Origin: a virus
Strand: one strand, 5' to 3'
DNA: 54,663 nucleotides
Virus record (IMG/VR): IMGVR_UViG_3300048792_000052
Location: 1-54,663 of that record
In this document: piece after piece, positions 38,546 to 45,483 of the stretch
Layout of the letters: every line of letters starts with the position of its first letter
Position numbering within the stretch: position 1 is the stretch's first letter
Made by a program: the position numbers and the translations under genes
The notes under the pieces: generated by a model
Database searches by the model: none
The model's input: the letters and a program-made list of their open reading frames with translations, nothing else
Told to the model about the DNA's origin: nothing

Positions 38546-38823
38546 GCTTTTGGTGCGGGACGCGCCTTTGCGGATTTCCGCGAAGGAAGGATACGGATCT
38601 CGACGGGAAGAATCTTGTAATACTTTTGGTCTGGCTTATTTATCCACGCTTTTCGTTTCCGGGCTTCTTCTTCTCGCCAATACAACTCGAAGTGATATGC
38701 CGTTTCGAATTCCTCGCCAACTTTCATGTGGGCGAAAGTTGAAGTCGGCGCAAAAGATGGGTCGTCTAACGGATTGCAATCGTTTACCACCGCCCACGCT
38801 TTGATGACTTTCGGTTTCTTCAT
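38542..38823 (-). CDS. Small protein of unknown function
   Basis: A protein of 93 residues: MKKPKVIKAWAVVNDCNPLD, then a beta-rich middle (FAHMKVGEEFETAYHFELYW), a basic helix and a Lys/Pro-rich end. Looks like a small soluble alpha/beta protein. The palindrome copy at 38570 falls within its C-terminal codons. First gene of the RusA-containing sub-operon; its leader (TAACCAATCTCTACTTAC) has no Shine-Dalgarno site. Confidence 0.6.
   Translation of the reverse strand: MKKPKVIKAWAVVNDCNPLDDPSFAPTSTFAHMKVGEEFETAYHFELYWREEEARKRKAWINKPDQKYYKILPVEIRILPSRKSAKARPAPKA
38570..38581. promoter_or_regulatory. Dispersed palindrome, copy 6
   Basis: Exact GCGGATTTCCGC inside the 3' end of the gene at 38542, about 25 bases before the start of the next small gene. 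Confidence 0.7.
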
Positions 38824-38858
38824 GTAAGTAGAGATTGGTTAGTTGCTACACTGTGCAA

Positions 38859-39053
38859 ATGGATATTTTGAAGATGCTTGAAGAACTTCGTACCGAGCGT
38901 GCGGCAATTGATGAAGCGATCGCGGTACTAGCACGGCTGAGTTTGGGCCAGGGAAAACGGCGGGGACGTCCACCGCTCTGGATGACAGGAGCCGTGGCGG
39001 GAAAGCGGCGCGGCCGTCCGCCTGGAAGCAAGAACAAGCCGAAAGAGGAATAG
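38859..39053 (+). CDS. AT-hook small protein
   Basis: A protein of 64 residues. The N-terminal helix MDILKMLEELRTERAAIDEA may dimerise. Two AT-hook-like motifs follow (GKRRGRPPLW and GKRRGRPPGS), which bind the minor groove of AT-rich DNA. From memory, this small family is widespread in acidobacterial genomes and their mobile elements, which supports the host guess. It is rightward and divergent from the gene at 38823. A longer start at 38835 is possible but lacks support. Confidence 0.7.
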   Translation: MDILKMLEELRTERAAIDEAIAVLARLSLGQGKRRGRPPLWMTGAVAGKRRGRPPGSKNKPKEE

Positions 39054-39054
39054 T

Positions 39055-39453
39055 TCAGAACAGCATGTGTTGGGCTTCGACCTTTGGCCCAGAATTGAAG
39101 AACCTGTCTTTCATCGGGATATCGAGCTGTTGCTCTAGTTCGAATAGTTCTTCCTCTCGCCGCGCCGAGATTGCGGAAATCCGCAACGGGAATGACATCT
39201 GATACCAATAGAGTGCTTGGTTCTTTGGGTCGTGCCAGCCGCGAATCAGGCACTCGGTCTTGCCACGCCACTTGCCATCCTTTAGATCCGCGACTCTCGC
39301 CCCGACACGGGCAAGACTTTTCATATCCCCGCGCCCGCACTCCGGACAGTAGTTGGCTGACGGATAGACCACGCGGACGATTTCGTCCGTACGATGGGGC
39401 TGGTTGTCGCTCAATAGGTTGTAGAGGCGCTCGGTTTGTGATGGGGATTTCAT
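39055..39453 (-). CDS. Winged-helix-like protein with one zinc pair
   Basis: A protein of 132 residues from ATG 39453. MKSPSQTERLYNLLSDNQPH, then RTDEIVRVVYPSANYC, look like a winged helix. YCPECGRGDMKSLARVGARV adds a CxxC. The C-terminus is a polar helix (REEELFELEQQLDIP). Such proteins often act as transcription regulators or recombination accessory factors; I cannot choose. It is a possible candidate for an unidentified regulator of the element. A palindrome copy lies inside it. Confidence 0.6.
   Translation of the reverse strand: MKSPSQTERLYNLLSDNQPHRTDEIVRVVYPSANYCPECGRGDMKSLARVGARVADLKDGKWRGKTECLIRGWHDPKNQALYWYQMSFPLRISAISARREEELFELEQQLDIPMKDRFFNSGPKVEAQHMLF
39173..39184. promoter_or_regulatory. 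Dispersed palindrome, copy 7
   Basis: Exact GCGGAAATCCGC, extended to ATTGCGGAAATCCGCAA. Inside the winged-helix-like gene. Confidence 0.7.
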
Positions 39454-39455
39454 GG

Positions 39456-39641
39456 TTATTGTGTTTGCGCTTCGAAGTCGTCCGCGCTGAATATCTGTTC
39501 GATAGGGATGAACGATGGTTCTACACCTTTGCATCCGATATGCTGGACACGCCATCCACCCTTGTGCCGTTCGAAGTATCCGTCGTCCGGCTTCACCGGC
39601 TTGCCGCACTTATAACAAATGCCTGGGTACTTGTTCCTCAT
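39456..39641 (-). CDS. Small zinc-ribbon protein
   Basis: A protein of 61 residues: PGICYKCGKPVKPDDGYFER, then WRVQHIGCKG. The CxxC plus HxxC pattern is a typical short zinc ribbon. Between two other small genes with 2-3 base gaps, so co-transcribed. Role unknown, perhaps as a nucleic-acid-binding adaptor. Confidence 0.65.
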   Translation of the reverse strand: MRNKYPGICYKCGKPVKPDDGYFERHKGGWRVQHIGCKGVEPSFIPIEQIFSADDFEAQTQ

Positions 39642-39643
39642 AG

Positions 39644-39943
39644 TTACTCTGTTTGCGCGATCAGACTGCTCACCTCGACCAGATTGGTGATTCCTGGATA
39701 ACGATCAAGATGCCGCATCATCGCGCATTGCGGCATATGGAACCACGAGTAGCCATACCACGGCTGGTAGTACTCCCATACTTCCGTACAATCGCACTGC
39801 ACCTTGCCGAGTTTCGCGCGCCACTTGAAATTGAATGGAACGATGATTTTATAGCCGCGATCAATCCAATTCTTCGGCCTGCGCTTAGTAGGCTTCACGA
39901 AATTGCCGCAGATGGACATAGATTCGTTGGTTCGGCAGCTCAT
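39644..39943 (-). CDS. Small Trp/Tyr-rich protein
   Basis: A protein of 99 residues from ATG 39943 in an ATGA overlap with the gene upstream. It is basic in the middle (KPTKRRPKNWIDRGYKIIVP) and aromatic after it (VWEYYQPWYGYSWFHMPQC), with four scattered cysteines. Not recognised. Confidence 0.6.
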   Translation of the reverse strand: MSCRTNESMSICGNFVKPTKRRPKNWIDRGYKIIVPFNFKWRAKLGKVQCDCTEVWEYYQPWYGYSWFHMPQCAMMRHLDRYPGITNLVEVSSLIAQTE

Positions 39944-40350
39944 GGATGTATTGAACAGTGATGCTGACACGTCGGAGCTTCGACTTGCTCCGCTTCTTTC
40001 TTTCCTGGCAGGGCTTTAGACCAAGAACCTGCCGATTGAAATATTCGCTCGCATGTTTCCTTCAAGGAATCGGAGGGCTTTGCGAAGCGTTTATATATTT
40101 CGATTGCCTCGTAAGCCCGCCGCTCCGTCATGCCGCGCTCGCCGTACTCATTACAGACCGCCTGGATGAACTTGCGCCGGTCCGGTTTCTTGATATCCCG
40201 TAAAGCGTTCTCTAGCGATTTCACCCGCCCGACGTACCAGACGATGGTTCTCATCGCGCGATCATGGAAGAACATTTCGTCCTGCCCGCGCCAATCGTCA
40301 ATGAGATTAGCAACGGTTTCTTCAAAGTGGGGAGTGAGAGCTTGGGTCAT
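39940..40350 (-). CDS. Helical hypothetical protein
   Basis: A protein of 136 residues from ATG 40350, overlapping the previous gene by ATGA. Mostly helical: MTQALTPHFEETVANLIDDW, then RDIKKPDRRKFIQAVCNEYG and MTERRAYEAIEIYKRF, the last resembling a helix-turn-helix. The C-terminus has a Cys/His cluster (CQHHC). It may bind DNA. No family assigned. Confidence 0.6.
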   Translation of the reverse strand: MTQALTPHFEETVANLIDDWRGQDEMFFHDRAMRTIVWYVGRVKSLENALRDIKKPDRRKFIQAVCNEYGERGMTERRAYEAIEIYKRFAKPSDSLKETCERIFQSAGSWSKALPGKKEAEQVEAPTCQHHCSIHP

Positions 40351-40625
40351 GTTGGCTTGTACCACGGCTTATCGACTAACTCATCGTGATGAACCGCCGA
40401 GGCCTGATTGAATCCGCCGATCTCATTCCACAACTCCTGAACGTGGCGGCACGTTCGGGAGAACGTGAACTTGGGGCAGGTGCAATCCCAGTTCGGGTGG
40501 TCGAGCGTTCCTCCAAAAAAGATGGTGGTCGTGTAAGCCGTTCCGGGATTGGACTTAGAAGGGAATGTCTTCGGCCGAAATGTCTTCTGCGCCCGATATG
40601 TCTGGCATATCTTCTTCGCTAGCAT
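40347..40625 (-). CDS. SWIM-type zinc-finger protein
   Basis: A protein of about 92 residues starting at ATG 40625 (or 40631). It contains SKSNPGTAYTTTIFFGGTLD and then NWDCTCPKFTFSRTCRHV, the CxC...CxH pattern of a SWIM zinc finger, a motif often found in proteins that act with recombination or DNA repair machinery. The N-terminal 25 residues overlap the SSB-like gene in another frame. It follows the nuclease and SSB-like genes in one operon. Confidence 0.75.
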   Translation of the reverse strand: MLAKKICQTYRAQKTFRPKTFPSKSNPGTAYTTTIFFGGTLDHPNWDCTCPKFTFSRTCRHVQELWNEIGGFNQASAVHHDELVDKPWYKPT

Positions 40626-41061
40626 CGTCATCGAGTTGGATGGTTGGCACATGATTACCAGCGACCTTTGAGATTTTCGTGCCATACTTTCCTGTCTTCA
40701 TCTTGAATGCCTCCGCAATGAACTCCTCGCCCACGGCGATGTTTTCCAACGCTTCGACGATGTAATTCACCTTGCCCGTCTGCTGGTTCTTGATGGCGAC
40801 GTTCCAAAACTTCTTCTCGCCATTGTCGGAAACGACCATCTGCAATTCCTCCTGCTCCTTGCCGTCATAGCCCTTGCCGCGTCCGATCTTCTCCGAGATG
40901 ATTTTGACGCGGTGCTGGCCGTTCGGCACGCGGATCTCCTCCGTCTGTCCGGCGCCCACATCGACAACCCTTTTGTCCGTCACTGAAAAGAACCCTGACT
41001 GCTCCCGCACCGCACCTTTCTCCCGCGCTGAATCCATCAACCGCTTTGTTAAATCGCTCAT
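40555..41061 (-). CDS. SSB-like single-strand DNA-binding protein
   Basis: A protein of 168 residues. A beta-rich core (QTEEIRVPNGQHRVKIISEK, EELQMVVSDNGEKKFWNVAI, GKVNYIVEALENIAVGEEFI) is followed by a long acidic linker and the terminal hexapeptide AEDIPF. That end is the SSB signature (D-D-D-I-P-F) used to recruit repair and replication proteins. The core is not the standard SSB sequence, so this is a divergent or analogous single-strand binder. It lies between a RecB-like nuclease and a SWIM gene. Confidence 0.7.
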   Translation of the reverse strand: MSDLTKRLMDSAREKGAVREQSGFFSVTDKRVVDVGAGQTEEIRVPNGQHRVKIISEKIGRGKGYDGKEQEELQMVVSDNGEKKFWNVAIKNQQTGKVNYIVEALENIAVGEEFIAEAFKMKTGKYGTKISKVAGNHVPTIQLDDDASEEDMPDISGAEDISAEDIPF

Positions 41062-41076
41062 AGTTAGTGTTATTGG

Positions 41077-41955
41077 TTATGCGGCTTTCGACATTGCCGC
41101 TTTTGTTACTGGCTTTGGTTTGACTGCCTTGATTGGCTGAACAATGGGTTTAGCATCGACCTTCATCTTGTGGCTACCCATATCCTTGAACTTGGATTCC
41201 ATATAGGAATAGAACTTGTGGGCGACACGCTGGTGTAAAAACGTCTCACGGAAGAACTGCATATCGGTCTGGTTCGTGATCGTAAGGGTCTCCGCCTCTT
41301 TACCGTCCTTCGGGATACGGATGATGAGGTAGCCCATCACCTGCAAGCCCATTTCGCGGAGCATCAGATCGTACCCGGCGCATTGGAGCAAGTAGCTTGC
41401 TGAAAGCTGGCCGCTCGTCTTGAAGTCCACAAGATAGGTAATGCCGTCGATGACTGCAATGCCATCCAGCTTGCCGGCGACCCGATGTACGTCCGACGCG
41501 ACTACTTCTTCGGATGCGAGCCAAGTGATGTCTTTGTCCTTCATCCAACCAACGAAAGCAGTTATGGCGTTATCGGCTTCCTTGCTTTGAGGAGTAGGAG
41601 GCAGGGGCTTGTCCGAACCCATCTTTGACTGAACGACTGCGCTGATCCAGTCATGAGCCGCCGTGCCATCCTGTTTCGCCTGTTCGGACTTTCGCTTCGC
41701 CGCACCTTTGGCTGCCATAACTGCTAACTCGAACATTTTTGGATTTTCCGTCATCACCTCGAACGGCTTAGAGAGCAGGTCTGAGGCCATCTCTTTCGCG
41801 TACCACGGACCGAGGAAGAAACTTTTGTCCCACGCATCGCTGATCGTGGTGCATCCGGTGTAGAGCGTTCCATCCGGCTTGGTGTAGGTATGCGCCGGTT
41901 CCTGAAAGATGATGTCGGTAGTATGCAAGATGCCTTCTAAAGATTTTGATTTCAT
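41077..41955 (-). CDS. PD-(D/E)XK exonuclease-like protein
   Basis: A protein of 292 residues. The nuclease core is visible as a conserved Glu in WLASEEVVASDVHRVAGKLD, then GIAVIDGITYLVDFKTSGQL, where D and the DFK triad residues bind metal. YLLQCAGYDLMLREMG follows, as in RecB/Cas4-type exonucleases. The Lys/Pro-rich C-terminal tail (VKPKPVTKAAMSKAA) may bind DNA. With the SSB-like, SWIM and RusA genes it forms a recombination and replication-support module. Confidence 0.85.
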   Translation of the reverse strand: MKSKSLEGILHTTDIIFQEPAHTYTKPDGTLYTGCTTISDAWDKSFFLGPWYAKEMASDLLSKPFEVMTENPKMFELAVMAAKGAAKRKSEQAKQDGTAAHDWISAVVQSKMGSDKPLPPTPQSKEADNAITAFVGWMKDKDITWLASEEVVASDVHRVAGKLDGIAVIDGITYLVDFKTSGQLSASYLLQCAGYDLMLREMGLQVMGYLIIRIPKDGKEAETLTITNQTDMQFFRETFLHQRVAHKFYSYMESKFKDMGSHKMKVDAKPIVQPIKAVKPKPVTKAAMSKAA

Positions 41956-41963
41956 GTTTTTGA

Positions 41964-42049
41964 ATTCGGGAGGGTGCGAGCGAACCGGAACGGAATGCTC
42001 ACTGGAATAGTGGCCACTTACAGCATCACTGCTTTCCCCCCTCCCGAAT
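41964..42049. promoter_or_regulatory. Large inverted repeat upstream of the nuclease operon
   Basis: ATTCGGGAGGG (41964-41974) pairs exactly with CCCTCCCGAAT (42039-42049). The loop holds a perfect 10-bp palindrome, AGTGGCCACT (42009-42018). It begins 9 bases upstream of the nuclease start and could be a control element, a leader structure or a replication-origin feature. The rest of 41956-42106 has no gene. Confidence 0.45.
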
Positions 42050-42106
42050 GTTCCCGTTACTTTAATGTTCTGGTTTGCGCTGCTGACGTAAGCGCGGATT
42101 GACGTG

Positions 42107-42520
42107 TCACTGAAGATTACTGCTATCAGCCCTTGTCACTATCCTCCTGCACTGCTGCACAAACTCTTTCGGTGATAGTTGTTGTTTCATAAGATTACAT
42201 TGCTTACAACAGGGGACAAGATTGCCGATGTGATATCCAACTGTAGAATCGATACGATCCATGCCATATCGCGCAAAGACTAAGCCACAGTAGACGCACG
42301 GTTTCTGCCAAAACTCCATAAACTGTTCGAATGTCAGAGAGACTGCTTTATTTCTTTGCCTCGCTTGACCAAGGAACTTCTTAAATACATTCTCTGGCTT
42401 AGAGTTGGATCGAGAATGGTAAAAGCGTTCGCGTAGTGCTCTTGTCGAGGATAGCTCTGGTGGAATCGAAAGTGTAAATCTACCTCCGCGCCGATTGATT
42501 TGTTGTGGGTATATCTTCAT
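42107..42520 (-). CDS. HNH endonuclease (homing-type)
   Basis: A protein of 137 residues. The N-terminus is basic; the HNH core reads CVYCGLVFARYGMDRIDSTV, followed by GYHIGNLVPCCKQCNLMK, with the zinc cysteines and the catalytic Asp/His/Asn set. This short form is common in phage genomes as a free-standing homing endonuclease. It separates the small membrane gene from the nuclease operon. Confidence 0.85.
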   Translation of the reverse strand: MKIYPQQINRRGGRFTLSIPPELSSTRALRERFYHSRSNSKPENVFKKFLGQARQRNKAVSLTFEQFMEFWQKPCVYCGLVFARYGMDRIDSTVGYHIGNLVPCCKQCNLMKQQLSPKEFVQQCRRIVTRADSSNLQ

Positions 42521-42544
42521 TAACGCGAGCGCGGGATGACGGAC

Positions 42545-42763
42545 TTAAAAGTCGAGGACTGCGAAACCGCTCACAAAGACGATGAGGAAACTTACGATGA
42601 GCGATGGGGTGTCGTGCGCTCCAACTGCCCACACGAACTCCGATCCTGCGAGGAAGAACGTAAGGTAGGTCAATTTCTCCGCGCGTCGACTTGTCCTGCG
42701 CCGCCAGTCCTCATGTTCAATCGGAGAGACAAGCGGCAATGCTGATTTAGATTTCGGTTTCAT
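42545..42763 (-). CDS. Small membrane protein
   Basis: A protein of 72 residues from ATG 42763. A basic start (MKPKSKSALPLVSPIEHEDW, then RRRTSRRAEK) is followed by one or two hydrophobic stretches (LTYLTFFLAGSEFVWAVGA and PSLIVSFLIVFVSGFAVL). Possibly a hairpin in the membrane. The leader holds both an AAAGGTCG box (42795-42806) and a palindrome copy (42771-42782) just before the start. Unrecognised. Confidence 0.55.
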   Translation of the reverse strand: MKPKSKSALPLVSPIEHEDWRRRTSRRAEKLTYLTFFLAGSEFVWAVGAHDTPSLIVSFLIVFVSGFAVLDF

Positions 42764-42770
42764 GGTGATT

Positions 42771-42782
42771 GCGGATTTCCGA
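42771..42782. promoter_or_regulatory. Dispersed palindrome, variant copy in a leader
   Basis: GCGGATTTCCGA, one mismatch at the last base. It ends 7 bases before the ATG at 42763, so a bound protein or its RNA form could affect translation. Confidence 0.55.
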
Positions 42783-42956
42783 AATAGTGTTAGATTTCGA
42801 CCTTTTGGTGTAATTCGCTGGTGGGGAAAGCGATTCATTGGGACAGTAGCCATCGCTGATACTGAATCTCGTATCTATTTCCCTTCCCCCATCAGCGAAC
42901 CACTTAGTAACTATACGCCCCCGTCAGGTTATTGCAAGCCCAACCTGTGCATAACC

Positions 42957-43115
42957 CTAGACCGCCATTTCAGCCCGTTTTCGCGCCCGATACCCTCTGA
43001 AATACGCCCGTAGCTGCTTGCGGTGCGTCGTCCGGTAAGCAACGTGGTAGGCGTTGTACCGCTTGCGGCCGAGCCGCTTGCCGAACTTCTTTTGATACCA
43101 CGCGAGGGATGCCAT
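42957..43115 (-). CDS. Small basic protein
   Basis: A protein of 52 residues: MASLAWYQKKFGKRLGRKRY, then NAYHVAYRTTHRKQLRAYFR and GYRARKRAEM. Very basic with repeated Tyr-Arg units of the type seen at the start of phage HNH and zinc proteins. Probably binds nucleic acid. It is the first leftward gene from the divergent control region at 43116-43249. Confidence 0.6.
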   Translation of the reverse strand: MASLAWYQKKFGKRLGRKRYNAYHVAYRTTHRKQLRAYFRGYRARKRAEMAV

Positions 43116-43249
43116 TACAAAAATAATAACCCAGATTGTTATTTGTGCAAATGCTGAGAAAGGGGCATAACCGGAGAACTTATTTAGTCTTGTATTATCC
43201 CGTGGATTCTTTACGCTTAGATTAGCAGACTTGAAAGGACTGCTTTCTT
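43116..43249. promoter_or_regulatory. Divergent control region of the early genes
   Basis: It separates leftward and rightward early genes. It holds an inverted repeat, AATAAC (43125-43130) and GTTATT (43138-43143), in the leader of the leftward gene. A rightward promoter-like pair TTGTGC-17-CATAAC begins near 43144. The 19-bp inverted repeat is a reasonable operator. Confidence 0.45.
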
Positions 43250-43432
43250 ATGCCCCAGCGCAAGGAAGTGTTCGTCATCCAGCCGGACCCCGATGACGAA
43301 AAGAAATCGTACTGGCATCGTTGCGGTGTCGCGTTTGTAAATCGCGACGGCTCGCTCAACCTGAAGCTCGATCTGTTTCCGAACGTGCAATTGCAAGTTC
43401 GGGACGCGAAAGAAAAGGAGGGTGCGCGATGA
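43250..43432 (+). CDS. Small phage-type protein
   Basis: A protein of 60 residues: SYWHRCGVAFVNRDGSLNLK, then LDLFPNVQLQVRDAKEKE. This W-x-R-x-G-x-A-F-x-N-x-DGS pattern is shared by many small phage and mobile-element proteins of unknown role. First gene of the rightward early cassette. It overlaps the next gene by ATGA. Confidence 0.75.
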   Translation: MPQRKEVFVIQPDPDDEKKSYWHRCGVAFVNRDGSLNLKLDLFPNVQLQVRDAKEKEGAR

Positions 43433-43602
43433 GCGCGCCCTCTCAACTCAATCTCTTTGAACCGAAGGAGGAGAAGTACAAATACGGAACGCATTACTAC
43501 CGGTGCGGTGGGTGGTTCATCACCAAAGACAGTTTTGTGTACATCCAGCTCAACGGCGAACTTCGTCCGAAACCGCGCAAGAAGAAACGGAGGCGACGAT
43601 GA
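43429..43602 (+). CDS. Small basic-tailed protein
   Basis: A protein of 57 residues: MSAPSQLNLFEPKEEKYKYG, then THYYRCGGWFITKDSF and a basic end (KPRKKKRRRR). The QLNLF start resembles a beta-clamp-binding (QLxLF) motif, which would link it to the host replication clamp; this is an inference from one motif. ATGA overlaps at both ends tie it to its neighbours. Confidence 0.6.
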   Translation: MSAPSQLNLFEPKEEKYKYGTHYYRCGGWFITKDSFVYIQLNGELRPKPRKKKRRRR

Positions 43603-44000
43603 GAATCCAGTTTGCGGAAATCCGCAATATCAAAGTGGAGGATGTGCTTGCCCACTACGGAGTGGAAACGCGCAAGCGGTCCACTACGGAACTGGTAGCC
43701 AACTGCCCGTTCCCGTCCCATAAGGAAACGGAACATAAAAACGGGAATCCTACTCTCTGCATTTCGCTCGAACTGAACCGCTGGTTCTGCCAGAGTTCGA
43801 AGTGCCGAGAAATATCCAACAAGCCCAAAGGCGGGGACTGCATTGATGTCGTCGCCATGATGGAGAATCTGACTCCGCTCGATGCCGCGAAAAAGCTGGC
43901 GGAGTTGTTCGGCGGAAATCCGCAATCTCGACCAAACACTGTAAGAGCGGACACCCCTCACCCCCTTCAAAGCCGAATCCTCCCCTCGCCTTCACGCTGA
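43599..44000 (+). CDS. DnaG-like primase, N-terminal zinc-finger part (frameshifted)
   Basis: A product of 133 residues as it stands. A CHC2-type zinc finger reads LVANCPFPSHKETEH, then PTLCISLELNRWFCQSSKC and GGDCIDVVAMMENLTPLDAA. Residues after about 120 (TPHPLQSRILPSPSR) have no primase character. The next frame continues with SKPNPPLAFTLKLDPDHPAI, a normal primase linker. One missing C in the run of five at 43961-43965 explains this. It primes DNA synthesis for the element if the frame is restored. Confidence 0.8.
   Translation: MRIQFAEIRNIKVEDVLAHYGVETRKRSTTELVANCPFPSHKETEHKNGNPTLCISLELNRWFCQSSKCREISNKPKGGDCIDVVAMMENLTPLDAAKKLAELFGGNPQSRPNTVRADTPHPLQSRILPSPSR
43614..43625. promoter_or_regulatory. 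Dispersed palindrome, copy 8
   Basis: Exact GCGGAAATCCGC, 12 bases after the primase start codon, in frame as Ala-Glu-Ile-Arg. Confidence 0.7.
43912..43923. promoter_or_regulatory. Dispersed palindrome, copy 9
   Basis: Exact GCGGAAATCCGC, second copy in the same primase gene, in a different frame from copy 8, so codon use does not explain both. Confidence 0.7.
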
Positions 44001-44056
44001 AACTTGACCCCGATCACCCAGCCATCAGAGAAAGGGGAATCAGTCTGGAAACGGCG

Positions 44057-44491
44057 ATGGAGTTCGGAGTGGGGTTTTTCTCTGGCAAGGGAAGCATGGC
44101 TAATAGAGTGTGCTTCCCCATCAGAGAAAACGGCGCGATCGTGGCTTACGCGGGCCGGACCATTTTGCCCGTTTCGGATGAGAACCCTAAATGGAAGATT
44201 CCTGCCGGTCTTCAGCGCACGTTTGTCTACGGGTTAGAAAAGTGCGATCCGGCAAAACCACTCATCCTATGCGAGTCGCCGTGGGGATGTCTATGGCTAT
44301 TTCAGCATGGACGGCAAGCCGCGGCGCTCGTCGCTTGCAGTATGACATCCGAACAAGAAAAGCGGCTCGAGCCGTTCAAGGTTATCCAGCTCGCTTTTGA
44401 CAATGACCAATCGGGCCGCGATGCTACCGCAAAGATAGTTGAACGTTTGCGCGGGAAGCACACGGTACTGAAATCGTACCTGAAGGAATAG
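44057..44491 (+). CDS. DnaG-like primase, TOPRIM part (frameshifted)
   Basis: A product of 144 residues from the ATG at 44057, but the frame is open back to about 43966 and continues the primase linker from there. FGVGFFSGKGSMANRVCFPI, then IVAYAGRTI, is the usual lead-in. The TOPRIM catalytic Glu region is LILCESPWGCLWLFQHG and the DxD-type motif is IQLAFDNDQSGRDATAKI. It is one gene with the zinc-finger part. A terminator follows at once. Whether the frameshift is biological or a base-calling error in a C run cannot be decided here. Confidence 0.8.
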   Translation: MEFGVGFFSGKGSMANRVCFPIRENGAIVAYAGRTILPVSDENPKWKIPAGLQRTFVYGLEKCDPAKPLILCESPWGCLWLFQHGRQAAALVACSMTSEQEKRLEPFKVIQLAFDNDQSGRDATAKIVERLRGKHTVLKSYLKE

Positions 44492-44515
44492 CGGCTCTAC
44501 GGAGCCGCCTTTTTT
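44491..44515 (+). terminator. Rho-independent terminator after the primase
   Basis: GCGGCTC (44491-44497) pairs with GAGCCGC (44502-44508), followed by C and six T. Classic form. Confidence 0.88.
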
Positions 44516-44579
44516 GTGAGCTTGCAATTCTGCGGGGAGGGCTTATAGTTACATAAACCACTTACTGTTTCCACTTCTG

Positions 44580-45056
44580 ATGGCACGCAATCTTGTAAAA
44601 CATCGTGCTTCAAACAAACGGTACTACAAACGCCACCGTGATTTGGTTATCAGGAAAAACAGCAAATACCAACTAGAACATAGGCCTCGCAAACGTGGAT
44701 ATGACCATCGCAGATATTTGCAGGTACGAGTGGCGTGGATTAAGAAGACAACCGAATGGAGGCGCAATAAGGTTATCGAGGTCAGGCGAGCGATCTTTGA
44801 AAAATATGGCAAACGTTGTAAGCGTTGTGGGTTTTCAGACGAGAGAGCGCTTTGCGTTGACCACATCCACGGCGGCGGCAGAAAGGAGCGGAGGGTTCTC
44901 ACACCATACAAGTTCTATGAAAAAGTGCTGAAGGATAAGGCTGGCCTGTACCAGATACTTTGCCACAACTGTAACTGGATTAAGGTTCATGAAAACAAGG
45001 AGTTCGTGGGTCGGCCACGTTTTGTAGTTGAAGAGGGAGAAGTAAGAGCGATTTAG
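44580..45056 (+). CDS. HNH-like nuclease domain protein
   Basis: A protein of 158 residues. A long basic N-terminal helical part (YYKRHRDLVIRKNSKYQLEH) is followed by an HNH-like fold: CKRCGFSDERALCVDHIHGG, then GLYQILCHNCNWIKVHEN. The two CxxC pairs and the DHIHGGG catalytic region are clear. This class is common in phages and may be a homing enzyme or a packaging-related nuclease. Good separation from the primase terminator indicates its own promoter. Confidence 0.8.
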   Translation: MARNLVKHRASNKRYYKRHRDLVIRKNSKYQLEHRPRKRGYDHRRYLQVRVAWIKKTTEWRRNKVIEVRRAIFEKYGKRCKRCGFSDERALCVDHIHGGGRKERRVLTPYKFYEKVLKDKAGLYQILCHNCNWIKVHENKEFVGRPRFVVEEGEVRAI

Positions 45057-45070
45057 AAAGGGAGAGTAAC

Positions 45071-45277
45071 TTGGACACGAAAGAGCTGCTAAAGATGGAA
45101 GCCGCTGTCAAAGACGCGCGGCAAAAAGTGAAGGATGAGCTGTTTGCCAAGGTGCAGGTGATGCTCGAAGAACTGCGCCTCGTCGGGTTTGACTATGACC
45201 TCATAACTCACCGAGAAACCCCGAAGATTGGCCGGCCACGAAAGGAGGGAAATGCCAAAGCGCAGGTGGGGCAGTAA
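45071..45277 (+). CDS. H-NS-like helix plus AT-hook small protein
   Basis: A protein of 68 residues with a TTG start and a strong ribosome site (AAAGGGAGAGTAAC). An N-terminal coiled helix (MDTKELLKMEAAVKDARQKV) is followed by HRETPKIGRPRKEGN, an AT-hook motif. The layout resembles small nucleoid or silencer proteins that oligomerise and bind the minor groove. A second AT-hook protein occurs at 38859. Possibly shapes expression of the prophage. Confidence 0.6.
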   Translation: MDTKELLKMEAAVKDARQKVKDELFAKVQVMLEELRLVGFDYDLITHRETPKIGRPRKEGNAKAQVGQ

Positions 45278-45407
45278 GCCGAGAGCGCATCCGGCGCGGT
45301 GGAACCTTCAACACGGCGAGCGGCCGGAAAAAGACAAACCCAAGCCGACGTGGGATGCCAAGAACCCGAGGCCGCCCGACAAGAGGCCGAGAGGATGGTT
45401 TTTTTGA
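45252..45407 (+). CDS. Small basic Pro/Trp-rich protein
   Basis: A protein of 51 residues: MPKRRWGSKPRAHPARWNLQ, then HGERPEKDKPKPTWDAK and an end in PRGWFF. Strong ribosome site (AAAGGAGGGAA). It overlaps the previous gene by 26 bases in another frame and is followed by a terminator. Not recognised; disordered and basic, perhaps nucleic-acid-binding. Confidence 0.55.
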   Translation: MPKRRWGSKPRAHPARWNLQHGERPEKDKPKPTWDAKNPRPPDKRPRGWFF

Positions 45408-45413
45408 AAAAAG

Positions 45414-45440
45414 GCCCCTGCTTCGGCGGGGGCTATTTTA
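45414..45440 (+). terminator. Terminator ending the rightward early cassette
   Basis: GCCCCTGC and GCGGGGGC form an 8-bp stem around a TTCG tetraloop, followed by TATTTTATTT. Strong. Confidence 0.88.
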
Positions 45441-45483
45441 TTTGAGATATACTTGTTCGCATTCCGAAAAAGAGGTGAACCGC

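Noticed and set aside
39068-39077. AAAGGTCG-like match near 39070
   Set aside because: It lies in the last codons of a gene and is not in a leader; treated as chance.
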